From the NCBI GenBank assembly GCA_041391965.1, contig JAWKMZ010000004.1:248001-312000 (forward strand): DNA of 64,000 nucleotides, written 5' to 3'. The number at the start of each line of letters is the position of its first letter. Position 1 is the stretch's first letter. Made by a program: the position numbers and the translations under genes. Below are positions 51,820 to 60,122 of the stretch, piece after piece. The notes beneath the pieces are model-generated. The model did not search any database and was not told the origin of the DNA. It was given only the letters and a program-made list of their open reading frames with translations. This DNA is from JAWKMZ01 sp041391965 (GTDB lineage: Bacteria; Bacteroidota; Bacteroidia; Flavobacteriales; Flavobacteriaceae).

Positions 51820-51933
51820 TTTATAGGTTTAATAATTGTAATTAAACAAATATAAACAAAAACCATCCCAAACTTAAAAAAGCGTTTGAAATGGTTTTAA
51901 AAAAAGAAGGGTTGGTTAGTTGTTTTTATAATG

Positions 51934-52662
51934 TTATTGTTTATGAATGCTGCCCGAAACACCATTAGAGGTGTTTACTTTTTTTGGATTTCCAAAATAG
52001 GTAATATCGCCTCCACTTGAGGTTTTTGCATAAAGTTCTTTTGAAGTATTAACTGTAATGTCTGCACCACTTGATGCTTTTGCCTCTGAGGTTGTAGCAC
52101 TCAAATTGGCTGCGTCCATATCACTTCCACTTGAAGCTTGTGCATAAAGTTTTTCCGTTTTACCAGAAAGTTTCATATTACTACCACTTGAGGTGTTGCA
52201 ACTTAAGGTTTCTGTGACACTATCTAAGGACATGTCACTACCACTTGTTGCGGTAAGTTCTAAATTTTCTGCTTTGATGGTATTGTTTGAATAAACATCG
52301 CTACCACTTGTTGCTGTAATTTTTGACACATTTTTAAAGTTAAGCATTACTTTTTTTGAAGCAGCATAACTGATGTTTTCATCTGCATAAATTTCAAGAA
52401 CACCATTTTCTATTTTAGTGATGATGAGGTCATGCAAATTTTCGTCTGCTTCAACAGTTAAGCTTTGTGTGTCATTTTGGGCTAAATAAACGTCTAAGCC
52501 TCTGCTGATTTTTATTTCGTTAAAATTGCCATTAAGGTCTCTGTTTTTACTAACTACATGGTTATTGCCTTTAACTCCTGGTCCTAAATTGATATCGAAA
52601 TTGCAAGAAAACAGCAGTAAGCTTATAATACATGAAATTAAAACTTTGATGAGTGTTGTCAT
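51934..52662 (-). CDS. GIN-domain (DUF2807) lipoprotein with SSGSD repeats
   Basis: A 242-residue lipoprotein (LISCIISLLLFSC). It opens FNEIKISRGLDVYLAQNDTQSLTVEADENL, and from about 100 on a (T/S)SGSD motif returns about every 20 residues: TSGSDVYS, TSGSDMSL, SSGSNMKL, SSGSDMDA, SSGADITV, SSGGDITY. This indicates a beta-helix whose turns place Ser/Asp on one face. Start 52662 gives the signal peptide; the ten residues upstream are dropped. Sits 97 bases after the PspC gene. Confidence 0.83.
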   Translation of the reverse strand: MTTLIKVLISCIISLLLFSCNFDINLGPGVKGNNHVVSKNRDLNGNFNEIKISRGLDVYLAQNDTQSLTVEADENLHDLIITKIENGVLEIYADENISYAASKKVMLNFKNVSKITATSGSDVYSNNTIKAENLELTATSGSDMSLDSVTETLSCNTSSGSNMKLSGKTEKLYAQASSGSDMDAANLSATTSEAKASSGADITVNTSKELYAKTSSGGDITYFGNPKKVNTSNGVSGSIHKQ

Positions 52663-52759
52663 AATTTGTTCGTTTTTTGATTGATGATTCAAATATCTAT
52701 TAATAAAGTTGTGATGACTAACTTAAATATCTGAACTGTTGATTTTTAGTGATGAGTTG

Positions 52760-54583
52760 TTAATTGTTGTCTGATGATATTTCTATGCCATTTTTATCAA
52801 TATTAACTTTTACGTTGTCTGACTTGCCTTTAATACCATCATCATTAATTTTTAGATTGGTATCGTTCCTTTTAATTTCTATGCCATTTTCGTCAATTTT
52901 CAAACCATTGTCATCATCGTTGATGTGCACTTTCACTTTAAAATCGTCATCAGTGCAGTCTAAACATTTCAATTCGTTTTCCATCATTTGCAAATAATGA
53001 CCTTCCATACCATTGTCTAATAAATCGTCGTTGCCTATAATTCGAGTGGTGTGTCTTTCATTGCCAAAACCAGAACTATAACTGTAATACATGTTTCTGT
53101 GGAATGAATAAGTGTTTTCATCAACAAAAAGAATGGTGCCTTCAGGAATATAAAGGGTAATTTCTACTTCTTGATCTCTAAATTTGTTGTTAAAATCGGT
53201 TGTTAAATAGCCATTCAATCCTAATTTATTGTTGTTAAAGGTGTAACCATAATCAATTTTTCCAGCTCTCATTTTTGCATCTTGATAGTTTTTTCCTCTT
53301 GCATTTTTTTCAATTTCCATAGAAGCTACAGAATCTTTGGTCGATTTTAAAATAAGTCTCACATCAGTTCTGTATAGCAATTTTTTATTGTTTTCATCAT
53401 ATACAGGTTTTAATTCGTTGCTGTGTCTTCCAAATTGTTTGCTGTAAGATGTATTGCGATTCATACTGATATATAGAGTGTCTTTTGCTATTGTATTAAG
53501 TTGATTTTTTTGAATTACACTTGCATCATCAGCAAATTCACTGGCTTGTTTAACACCAACAAATACCAATCCAATAACAGACATTAGCCAAAGGCCTAAT
53601 AGTGACAATTTTGCAATTTTCCCTATTGATTTGAGGTTGTTGATGAGTATTTTTAAACCTAAATAAAAGATAAAAAACAAAGGGATGCCTACTGCAAAAA
53701 ATAGGAGTAAAGACATAACCCAAATTGGAATGTTTGCAGCATTTGCTGCTTCAAAAAAATCATATCCAGAAAAATGTGAGCTTCCAGCAAAAATTACTGA
53801 AAACAAGGCTATGATTAAGGTTATCAGCATTCCTGCTCCAGCCATCAAAAGGATGAAGCCTACAAACTTAGCAATGAGCTTTAAGAAAAATAAAATAATA
53901 TCACTAATGGTATCAAAAAAGGTTTTAGAACTTGATTTAATTTTGCTGCCTTGTTTGGATAAATCTATATTTTTTACTGTATCAGAAACGGTTTGCGATA
54001 CGTTTTCAAAACCGTCTTTGATTTTTTTTTCAATGTTGCTAATGTTTACAGGTTCTCCAGTCATGGTTAGCTTTTCAGCTGTCGAAACGGCTTCAGGCAC
54101 CAACACCCAAAATAAGATGTAAATGAAAATAAAAGTACCACCAGAGCCTAAGGCTAACAAAACCCAGATGAGGCGAATCCAAACAGCATCTATTCCTAAA
54201 TAATGCCCTAAACCAGAGGCAACACCAGCAATGTATGAGTTGTCTTTGTCTCTAAACAATTTTTTAGAAGGATTACTTTTTTTAGACGTTTGTGTTGGTT
54301 CGTCTTCAAAAATTTCGTCATCTACAAGGTAGTCTTCAGGTTGTCCCATAATGGTAATTACCTCATCAACTTCTTTGGTTCCAATAACTTGTTTATCGTG
54401 TTTAACACGTTCATTAAACAGTTCAGCTATACGAGCTTCAATGTCTGAAATGATTTCAGAGCGACCTTGAGAGTCTGTAAATGAACGTTTTATAGCCTCA
54501 AGATAGCGTTGTAATTTTGAGTACGCATCTTCATCAATGTGAAAAAATATACCTGCTAAATTTATATTGACTGTTTTATTCAT
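52760..54583 (-). CDS. PspC-domain membrane protein
   Basis: A 607-residue protein. An N-terminal cytosolic part (IEARIAELFNERVKHDKQVIG) precedes a PspC domain at about 108-170 (KKLFRDKDNSYIAGVASGLGHYLGIDAVWIRLIWVLLAL, partly) with its membrane segment, and three more membrane segments (about 230-350). The C-terminal extracytoplasmic part has beta-strands and ends in repeats (KIDENGIEIK, KINDDGIKGK, NIDKNGIEIS). PspC proteins tie to envelope-stress sensing; here it may work with the GIN proteins downstream. Overlaps padR by 8 bases. Confidence 0.88.
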   Translation of the reverse strand: MNKTVNINLAGIFFHIDEDAYSKLQRYLEAIKRSFTDSQGRSEIISDIEARIAELFNERVKHDKQVIGTKEVDEVITIMGQPEDYLVDDEIFEDEPTQTSKKSNPSKKLFRDKDNSYIAGVASGLGHYLGIDAVWIRLIWVLLALGSGGTFIFIYILFWVLVPEAVSTAEKLTMTGEPVNISNIEKKIKDGFENVSQTVSDTVKNIDLSKQGSKIKSSSKTFFDTISDIILFFLKLIAKFVGFILLMAGAGMLITLIIALFSVIFAGSSHFSGYDFFEAANAANIPIWVMSLLLFFAVGIPLFFIFYLGLKILINNLKSIGKIAKLSLLGLWLMSVIGLVFVGVKQASEFADDASVIQKNQLNTIAKDTLYISMNRNTSYSKQFGRHSNELKPVYDENNKKLLYRTDVRLILKSTKDSVASMEIEKNARGKNYQDAKMRAGKIDYGYTFNNNKLGLNGYLTTDFNNKFRDQEVEITLYIPEGTILFVDENTYSFHRNMYYSYSSGFGNERHTTRIIGNDDLLDNGMEGHYLQMMENELKCLDCTDDDFKVKVHINDDDNGLKIDENGIEIKRNDTNLKINDDGIKGKSDNVKVNIDKNGIEISSDNN

Positions 54584-54920
54584 TTTTTGATTTTTTTGTG
54601 TTGGTTACTAAATTTACTGCGTTTTGTAATTCGCTCCAAGTGGTATTTAACTCGTTGAGAAACAATTTTCCAGTTTCGGTCAATCCATAATATTTTCGAG
54701 GAGGTCCAGATGTGGATTCTTCCCATCTGTAATTGAGAAGTCCTGCGTTTTTAAGGCGTGTTAGTAGCGGATAAATAGTACCTTCTACCACAAGCAATTT
54801 TGCGTCTTTTAGAGTGTCTAAAATTTCCGCTACATAAGCATCTTCATCTTTTAAGACGGAAAGTATGCAGTATTCTAAAACACCTTTTCGCATTTGTGCT
54901 TTTGTGTTTTCTATCTTCAT
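54576..54920 (-). CDS. PadR-family transcriptional regulator
   Basis: A 114-residue winged-helix repressor: RKGVLEYCILSVLKDEDAYVAEIL, VEGTIYPLLTRLKNAGLLNYRWEES, GPPRKYYGLTETGKLFL. The C-terminal helix is short, as in the small PadR subgroup. Through an 8-base overlap it is transcribed with the PspC gene, so it probably controls its own operon including PspC and perhaps the GIN genes. Confidence 0.92.
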   Translation of the reverse strand: MKIENTKAQMRKGVLEYCILSVLKDEDAYVAEILDTLKDAKLLVVEGTIYPLLTRLKNAGLLNYRWEESTSGPPRKYYGLTETGKLFLNELNTTWSELQNAVNLVTNTKKSKNE

Positions 54921-54977
54921 ATTCTAAATAGATTTTAATAATGTGAAACTGTTCATTTTTTGATTGATTGATGATGG

Positions 54978-55424
54978 TTATTTGATGAAATTTATAGTTA
55001 ATGGATAGTGACATGGCTGACCATCTCTTGCATTTAAGCTTGCTTTTATAATAAATATGAGTTCTAATATGAAACCAACTACAGCAAGTGTGCCTAAAGC
55101 ACCACCAATATAGAGTAGTGGAGAAGGCTCACCAATACTTATATGAAAGTCATTAAAACCGTTAAAGTTTATAAAATCAAAACCATTAAATATTTTGAAA
55201 ATAAAAAACGGAATTGAAATAGTTCCTAAAATGATGGTATATAACAAGATGCTTATTTGAAAATTGATGGCTTGTTTTCCATGTTCATCTACAAAGGCCG
55301 ACTTTTCTTTATTAGCAATCCAAAGAACAATTGGACCAATAAAATTACCTAATGGAATAATAAATCGAGAAAACGTCGATAAATGTATAAATGTCGCAAT
55401 ATTTTTTTGGTGCTTGTCTAACAT
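54978..55424 (-). CDS. DUF4870 membrane protein
   Basis: A 148-residue protein with four membrane segments. It shows IATFIHLSTFSRFIIPLGNFIGPIVLWIANKEKSAFVDEHGKQAINFQ (partly quoted), the typical DUF4870 sequence including the DEHGKQAINFQ box. Function unknown (Tic20-like topology). 57 bases upstream of padR on the same strand, so it may share the transcript. Confidence 0.88.
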   Translation of the reverse strand: MLDKHQKNIATFIHLSTFSRFIIPLGNFIGPIVLWIANKEKSAFVDEHGKQAINFQISILLYTIILGTISIPFFIFKIFNGFDFINFNGFNDFHISIGEPSPLLYIGGALGTLAVVGFILELIFIIKASLNARDGQPCHYPLTINFIK

Positions 55425-55566
55425 TTTTAAAAGTGTATAATAGTTTCTTATGCAAATATATATCTAAAAAAAGGTATTATGCAAAACATAGTAGTGTATT
55501 TTAACATAAATTTAACAAATTATAATATGGAATATTTTCAATATTTTAGCGTAAATTAATTGTTAA

Positions 55567-56022
55567 ATGAAGATAAGTCCCAGTAAACTCAATACGTTTT
55601 TAATGTTCAAACTGCCATCGGCTTATTTTTGTGGTGTAAGAACAAAGTCTTTAACAGATGTACAATGTGTAGTAACGGTTAAGCACAGATGGATTAACCA
55701 AAACCCTTTTAATTCTATGTTTTGGGCAGTACAAGGAATGGCTGCTGAGTTGACTACAGGTGCTTTGGTAATGTCCAAAATAAAACAAAGTAAGCATAAT
55801 ATTTCTATGCTTGTGGCAACCAACAACGCATCGTTTGTAAAAAAAGCAACAGGTAAAATTACTTTTACCTGCCGTGAAGGCCAAAAAGTAGATGAAGCTA
55901 TCAAAAAAGCGATTGCAACACAAGAAGGTCAAACAATTTGGATGAATTCTATTGGAGTTAATAGTGATGGTATTGAGGTGTCACATTTTAATTTTGAATG
56001 GACAATTAAGCTGAAAAGTTAA
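55567..56022 (+). CDS. DUF4442 hotdog-fold protein
   Basis: A 151-residue protein with KLPSAYFCGVRTKSLTD, VKHRWINQNPFNSMFWAVQGMAAELTTGALV and FTCREGQKVDEAIKKAIATQEG, matching DUF4442, a hotdog-fold family related to acyl-CoA thioesterases. No proven activity. It is divergent from the DUF4870 gene. Confidence 0.85.
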   Translation: MKISPSKLNTFLMFKLPSAYFCGVRTKSLTDVQCVVTVKHRWINQNPFNSMFWAVQGMAAELTTGALVMSKIKQSKHNISMLVATNNASFVKKATGKITFTCREGQKVDEAIKKAIATQEGQTIWMNSIGVNSDGIEVSHFNFEWTIKLKS

Positions 56023-56160
56023 TTATAAAAAAGAAGGTTTGTTAAAATTATGTTTATTTCAATCTAACCTATTCTTTTTTTTAGTAAATTAGGCTATAAT
56101 TATAAAATGTTTGCCTATTATAACAAATCTACTTTTCTAACCCTAAACCTAAAATAAAAT

Positions 56161-56358
56161 ATGGCAAGAGCAATGTTTGAGTACACCAAAACCGTACTCA
56201 AAAAAGTTAGTTTTGACGCTAATTTGTTTTGTAAAGAAGTGCAAAAAGCTATTCAACGCTTATTACCTTATGAAATTGACGAGCTTAAAGTATTTATAAA
56301 AGCACTTATTTTGCAAAATCCTGAGTTAAATCAATGTTTAATCTATTTAAAACCATAA
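56161..56358 (+). CDS. Small conserved protein of unknown function
   Basis: A 65-residue protein (MARAMFEYTKTVLKKVSF... EIDELKVFIKALILQNPELNQCLIYLKP). Predicted mostly helical and soluble, without a signal peptide. Similar short proteins occur widely in flavobacteria in my memory, without a known role. It has a strong terminator directly after it. Confidence 0.72.
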   Translation: MARAMFEYTKTVLKKVSFDANLFCKEVQKAIQRLLPYEIDELKVFIKALILQNPELNQCLIYLKP

Positions 56359-56360
56359 AA

Positions 56361-56388
56361 AAAAGCGACCTCAAAGGTTGCTTTTTTA
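56361..56388 (+). terminator. Terminator after the 65-residue gene
   Basis: AAAAGCGACCT (56361-56371), loop CAA, AGGTTGCTTTT (56375-56385) with one wobble, then T's. Confidence 0.85.
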
Positions 56389-56422
56389 GTGTTATTTATT
56401 AGTGGTTGGTTGGTTTGTATTG

Positions 56423-56430
56423 TATCTTTG
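56423..56430 (+). promoter_or_regulatory. Candidate -7 box before the CNGKCHL gene
   Basis: TATCTTTG fits TAnnTTTG. It overlaps an in-frame TTG, so that TTG is unlikely to be the start codon of the gene. Confidence 0.4.
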
Positions 56431-56475
56431 CAAAAACAAAATCAACTGAAAAAGTTTATTACCATAATCCTTTTA

Positions 56476-56832
56476 ATGTCTTTTTCAATGCGTCCAGCAT
56501 TTTATATTGGGCAATTGGTTTATTTTGAATTGAATATAGATACGATTATTCAAAAATATTGTGTCAATAAAGACAAACCTGAGTTAAAATGTAACGGAAA
56601 ATGTCATTTAGCAAAACAGTTGCAAATGACACAGCAAAATGATAAAACCAATGAAGGAAAAGCAACTACCTTTTTATTAGAAGCATTTTTTCCTTTATAT
56701 TTTCAGGCAATAACATATTCTCTAAATTTTAATAATGTATCTATAAATCACAAAAACAATTGGCAGCTTAAGACGATGCTTGCATCATTAGCTGATTTGA
56801 ATTGTTTTCATCCTCCCGAATATTTCATCTAA
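56476..56832 (+). CDS. Small protein with CVNKDKPELKCNGKCHL motif, possibly metal-related
   Basis: At least 118 residues from ATG 56476; the frame is open upstream, and LKKFITIILLMSF before it looks like the true basic-hydrophobic start, perhaps from CTG at 56446. A membrane-anchoring stretch (MRPAFYIGQLVYFELNI) precedes CVNKDKPELKCNGKCHLAKQL with three spaced cysteines and a histidine, a plausible metal site. No known family name. It precedes a Met/His-rich barrel gene by 110 bases on the same strand, suggesting copper or other metal handling (inference). Confidence 0.6.
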   Translation: MSFSMRPAFYIGQLVYFELNIDTIIQKYCVNKDKPELKCNGKCHLAKQLQMTQQNDKTNEGKATTFLLEAFFPLYFQAITYSLNFNNVSINHKNNWQLKTMLASLADLNCFHPPEYFI

Positions 56833-56942
56833 TTTTTTTAGTTAACATATCAAAAGAAATTGCAAAAGCAGAATGTCAAGACTTTTATTGCTTATAAAAG
56901 TGTGCACTGTGTATGCTTGTATTTAAAACAAATTATATAAAA

Positions 56943-57983
56943 ATGAAATATTATTTATATGCCTTTTTCTTATTGGCAACTATTGCTGTATCAGCACAAG
57001 AAACATCAAACCAACCATCAGATAATCAAACTTGGAAAGGCAGTAGACCAGATGGTCATGCGCCAATTTCTATAATGGGAGACCATACTCATGGCAAAGG
57101 TGAGTTTATGTTTTCTTATCGTTTTATGTCTATGAATATGGAAGATATTAAAAACGGAAAAGATAATGAAGACTACCATAATTTACTAATGCCAAATGGC
57201 GGAATGTATATGGTAACACCTTATAAAATGCCAATGCAAATGCACATGTTTGGTATTATGTATGCACCTTCAAACAAAATAACTTTAACCACTATGTTTA
57301 ATGTTGTAGATATGACCATGGATCATGTTACCGCTATGGGAGCCAAATTTACAACAGCATCTTCAGGTTTTGGAGATGTAAAATTAGGAATGTTATACAA
57401 GTTTTTTAACAAAAACAAACAGCAATTGCATGGCATATTTTCAGTGTCATTGCCAACAGGAACTATTGAAAATAAAGATGAAACACCAGCTTCTATGGGA
57501 AATAAAGTTATTTTGCCTTATGCGATGCAAATTGGTAGTGGCACATTTGATTCTGAGTTTGGTTTGACTTATTTAACACAATCTGATTTACTATCATTTG
57601 GATCTCAACTTAAAGGAACATTTCGTTTTGGAGAAAATAGTAACGATTACAGGTTAGGAAACCGTTACAGTTTAAATAACTGGTTGGCACTAAAAGCAAC
57701 ACCTTGGTTAAGTTTTTCTGGCAGATTAGAGGGTTTGATTGTGAATAAAATTCATGGTCAAAATCCAGATTTAAATCCAATGATGGTGATTACTGCTGAT
57801 ACAAATAATTCAGGTGGAACTTATATAAATTCTGCCTTAGGTTTCAATTTATATGTTCCAAAAGGCAAGTTTAAAAATGTGCGTTTTGGATTTGAAATGG
57901 CGACACCAATCTTACAGAATGTGAATGGTATTCAATTAAAACAAAAAGAAACCATTACTTTAGGATTGCAATATGCTATGTAA
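56943..57983 (+). CDS. Met/His-rich outer-membrane beta-barrel protein
   Basis: A 346-residue protein with signal peptide (MKYYLYAFFLLATIAVSAQ). The N-terminal third is unusually rich in Met and His (GDHTHGKGEFMFSYRFMSMNMED, MPNGGMYMVTPYKMPMQMHMFG, VVDMTMDHVTAMG). The rest is alternating beta-strands ending LKQKETITLGLQYAM, with a terminal hydrophobic residue pattern of an outer-membrane barrel (transporter/porin-like). Met/His clusters are typical of Cu(I)/Ag(I) binding. Start 56943 fits the signal peptide. Confidence 0.72.
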   Translation: MKYYLYAFFLLATIAVSAQETSNQPSDNQTWKGSRPDGHAPISIMGDHTHGKGEFMFSYRFMSMNMEDIKNGKDNEDYHNLLMPNGGMYMVTPYKMPMQMHMFGIMYAPSNKITLTTMFNVVDMTMDHVTAMGAKFTTASSGFGDVKLGMLYKFFNKNKQQLHGIFSVSLPTGTIENKDETPASMGNKVILPYAMQIGSGTFDSEFGLTYLTQSDLLSFGSQLKGTFRFGENSNDYRLGNRYSLNNWLALKATPWLSFSGRLEGLIVNKIHGQNPDLNPMMVITADTNNSGGTYINSALGFNLYVPKGKFKNVRFGFEMATPILQNVNGIQLKQKETITLGLQYAM

Positions 57984-58002
57984 AAAATAAAGTTTTAAAA
58001 AA

Positions 58003-58040
58003 AAGAGGCTGTCTAAAACTAAAATTTAAGACAGCCTTTT
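58003..58040. terminator. Bidirectional terminator barrel gene / oxyR
   Basis: AGGCTGTCT (58006-58014) pairs with AGACAGCCT (58029-58037), with A-run left and T-run right, between convergent genes. Confidence 0.85.
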
Positions 58041-58041
58041 T

Positions 58042-58980
58042 TTATTTGTGTAAAGGACTTATAATATTAACATTTTGAAATGCTATAGCACCACGTATCA
58101 CGCTCGAAATAGAAGCATGCAGCGCATCAATAATTTGCATTTTTAATTCACTTTTATGGTAAATAATGCTTACCTCTCTTGCTGGTGAAGGGTCGTTAAA
58201 AAGATGGAGATTTGCCTGAAATTTCTCACTGAGATCCATAGTGTGTAAGTAAGGTAAAAGCGTCATACCTAAACCTTCATTAGATAGTTTTATCAAAGTT
58301 TCAATGCTTCCGCTTTCTAACTGAAATTTTTCATCGTGTTGATTTTTAAAAGCTTTGCATAAGTTGATGACACCATCTCTAAAACAATGACCATCTTCAA
58401 GAAGTAGCATATCGTCAATTTCTAAATCCGATACATCAATCTTTTTCTTTTCTGAAAGGCGATGTCTTTCAGGAATGTAACCAACAAAAGGCTCATAATA
58501 TAACACACGCTCTTTGATGGTTTCGTTTTCTAAAGGTGTTGCGGCAATGGCTGCGTCTAAATGACCATCATTGATACGAGTAATAATTTCTTCAGTAGTG
58601 AGCTCTTCAATTTTTAGCTTCACTTTTGGATATTTTTTTATAAAGGTTTTTAAAAACATTGGCAATAAAGTAGGCATAACTGTTGGAATAATTCCAATTC
58701 TAAATTCGCCACCAATAAACCCTTTTTGTTGATCTACAATATCTTGTATGCGGTCAGATTCATTGACAATATTTCTTGCCTGATGTGCAATTTTGCGTCC
58801 AACTGTAGTAAGTTCAATAGGCTTTTTGCTTCTGTCAAAAATCAAAACATTTAACTCTTCTTCTAATTTCTGAATTTGTGTACTTAAAGTTGGCTGTGTT
58901 ACAAAACATTTTTCGGCAGCTTTTGTAAAGTTTTTATGCTCAGCTATGGCTAAAACATAATATAGTTGAGTAATGGTCAT
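58042..58980 (-). CDS. oxyR: LysR-type regulator OxyR
   Basis: A 312-residue LysR-type activator. Helix-turn-helix at residues 15-40 (HKNFTKAAEKCFVTQPTLSTQIQKLEEEL). The redox cysteines are at C199 and C208 (EDGHCFRDGVINLC), the same positions as in E. coli OxyR, so peroxide sensing by disulfide is well supported. It is divergent from dps, an expected OxyR target, across a 105-base shared region. Confidence 0.93.
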   Translation of the reverse strand: MTITQLYYVLAIAEHKNFTKAAEKCFVTQPTLSTQIQKLEEELNVLIFDRSKKPIELTTVGRKIAHQARNIVNESDRIQDIVDQQKGFIGGEFRIGIIPTVMPTLLPMFLKTFIKKYPKVKLKIEELTTEEIITRINDGHLDAAIAATPLENETIKERVLYYEPFVGYIPERHRLSEKKKIDVSDLEIDDMLLLEDGHCFRDGVINLCKAFKNQHDEKFQLESGSIETLIKLSNEGLGMTLLPYLHTMDLSEKFQANLHLFNDPSPAREVSIIYHKSELKMQIIDALHASISSVIRGAIAFQNVNIISPLHK

Positions 58981-59085
58981 AAAGTATTTGTTTAAACTAT
59001 AAAAATATAAAAACTATCAATAAAACCTATGGTAATATTTATTAATTATGATGTAACTTTAAAATAATTAAAAAATAAAGAGATT

Positions 59086-59565
59086 ATGACATTAAACACG
59101 ATTGGTTTGGACACCAAAAAAACCAAAGAAATTGCAAATGATTTGAACCATTTATTGGCTAATTTTCAAATATATTATCAAAACTTAAGAGGAATTCATT
59201 GGAATATTAAAGGGAAACGCTTTTTTGACCTTCATATTAAGTTTGAAGAGTTATATACCGATGCCAATATAAAAGTTGACGAGATTGCTGAACGTATCCT
59301 CACTTTGGGCGAAACGCCTTTACATACTTTTGATGATTATATAAAACACACAAAAGTGAAAGTAGGAAAAAACGTGTCTCAAGACGATAAAGCAGTAACT
59401 CTGATTGTAGATTCTTTATCTGAATTGTTAATAATTGAACGTGCTATTTTAGATAAATCGGCTGATGCCAATGATGAAGGAACCAACTCTATGATGAGTG
59501 ATTTTATTACAGAGCAGGAAAAAACAATTTGGATGATGAAAGCTTGGTTAAATGAGACGATTTAA
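59086..59565 (+). CDS. dps: Dps-family DNA-binding ferritin
   Basis: A 159-residue four-helix protein. The ferroxidase signature is clear: NLRGIHWNIKGKRFFDLHIKFEELYTDANIKVDEIAERIL (split: GIHWNIKG, FFDLHIKFEELYTDA, KVDEIAERI). Dodecameric Dps oxidises Fe(II) with peroxide and stores it, guarding DNA. The N-terminus is short, without a strongly basic tail. Divergent from oxyR and followed by a strong terminator. Confidence 0.95.
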   Translation: MTLNTIGLDTKKTKEIANDLNHLLANFQIYYQNLRGIHWNIKGKRFFDLHIKFEELYTDANIKVDEIAERILTLGETPLHTFDDYIKHTKVKVGKNVSQDDKAVTLIVDSLSELLIIERAILDKSADANDEGTNSMMSDFITEQEKTIWMMKAWLNETI

Positions 59566-59602
59566 TTTATAAAAGGGCAAATAGTTTAGTAACAAACATA
59601 AA

Positions 59603-59630
59603 AAAAGCGACCTAAATTTAGGTCGCTTTT
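59603..59630. terminator. Bidirectional terminator dps / rplS
   Basis: A perfect 28-base palindrome (AAAAGCGACCTAAA joined to its complement), flanked by A's and T's, between convergent genes. Confidence 0.88.
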
Positions 59631-59649
59631 GCTATAATAATGGAAACGT

Positions 59650-60000
59650 TTAGCTTCTTTTTTCTTTGATTCTTGCTTTTTTACCAGTAAGACCTCTAAA
59701 GTAGTATATTCTTGCACGTCTAACTTTACCTCTTTTATTCACTTCAATTTTTTGAAGTGCTGGTAAGTTAATAGGAAAAATACGCTCAACACCTACAGTT
59801 CCAGACATTTTGCGGATAGTAAAAGTTTCTGAACTACCAGATCCTTTACGTTGTAGCACAACACCTTTAAAAAACTGAGTACGTACTTTTTCACCTTCTC
59901 TAATTTCATAATACACAGTAATTGTGTCTCCAGCTCCAAATTCTGGCAACTCTTTTTTTGTTACAAACTCGTCTTGTACAAATTTTACTAAAGAATTCAT
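59650..60000 (-). CDS. rplS: 50S ribosomal protein L19
   Basis: A 116-residue ribosomal protein with FGAGDTITVYYEIREGEKVRTQFFKGVVLQRKGSGSSETFTIRK (partly quoted: GDTITVYYEIREGEK, FKGVVLQRKG), GVERIFPINLPALQKIEV and a basic C-terminus (KVRRARIYYFRGLTGKKARIKE). L19 sits at the subunit interface. It follows trmD by 122 bases, the usual order in many bacteria. Confidence 0.97.
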   Translation of the reverse strand: MNSLVKFVQDEFVTKKELPEFGAGDTITVYYEIREGEKVRTQFFKGVVLQRKGSGSSETFTIRKMSGTVGVERIFPINLPALQKIEVNKRGKVRRARIYYFRGLTGKKARIKEKRS

Positions 60001-60122
60001 TTTTCTATATTTTTAAAAAGATTGATTCAAACCAACATTCACGTACATCGCCAGAGGTTAATCTGAAATTGGCTGCAAAGATAATTAATAATTACTAATG
60101 AACAATTAATAATGAATAATTT

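Noticed and set aside
55623..55932. Two minus-strand ORFs of 93 residues
   Set aside because: Antisense to the DUF4442 gene, no motif or plausible start context.
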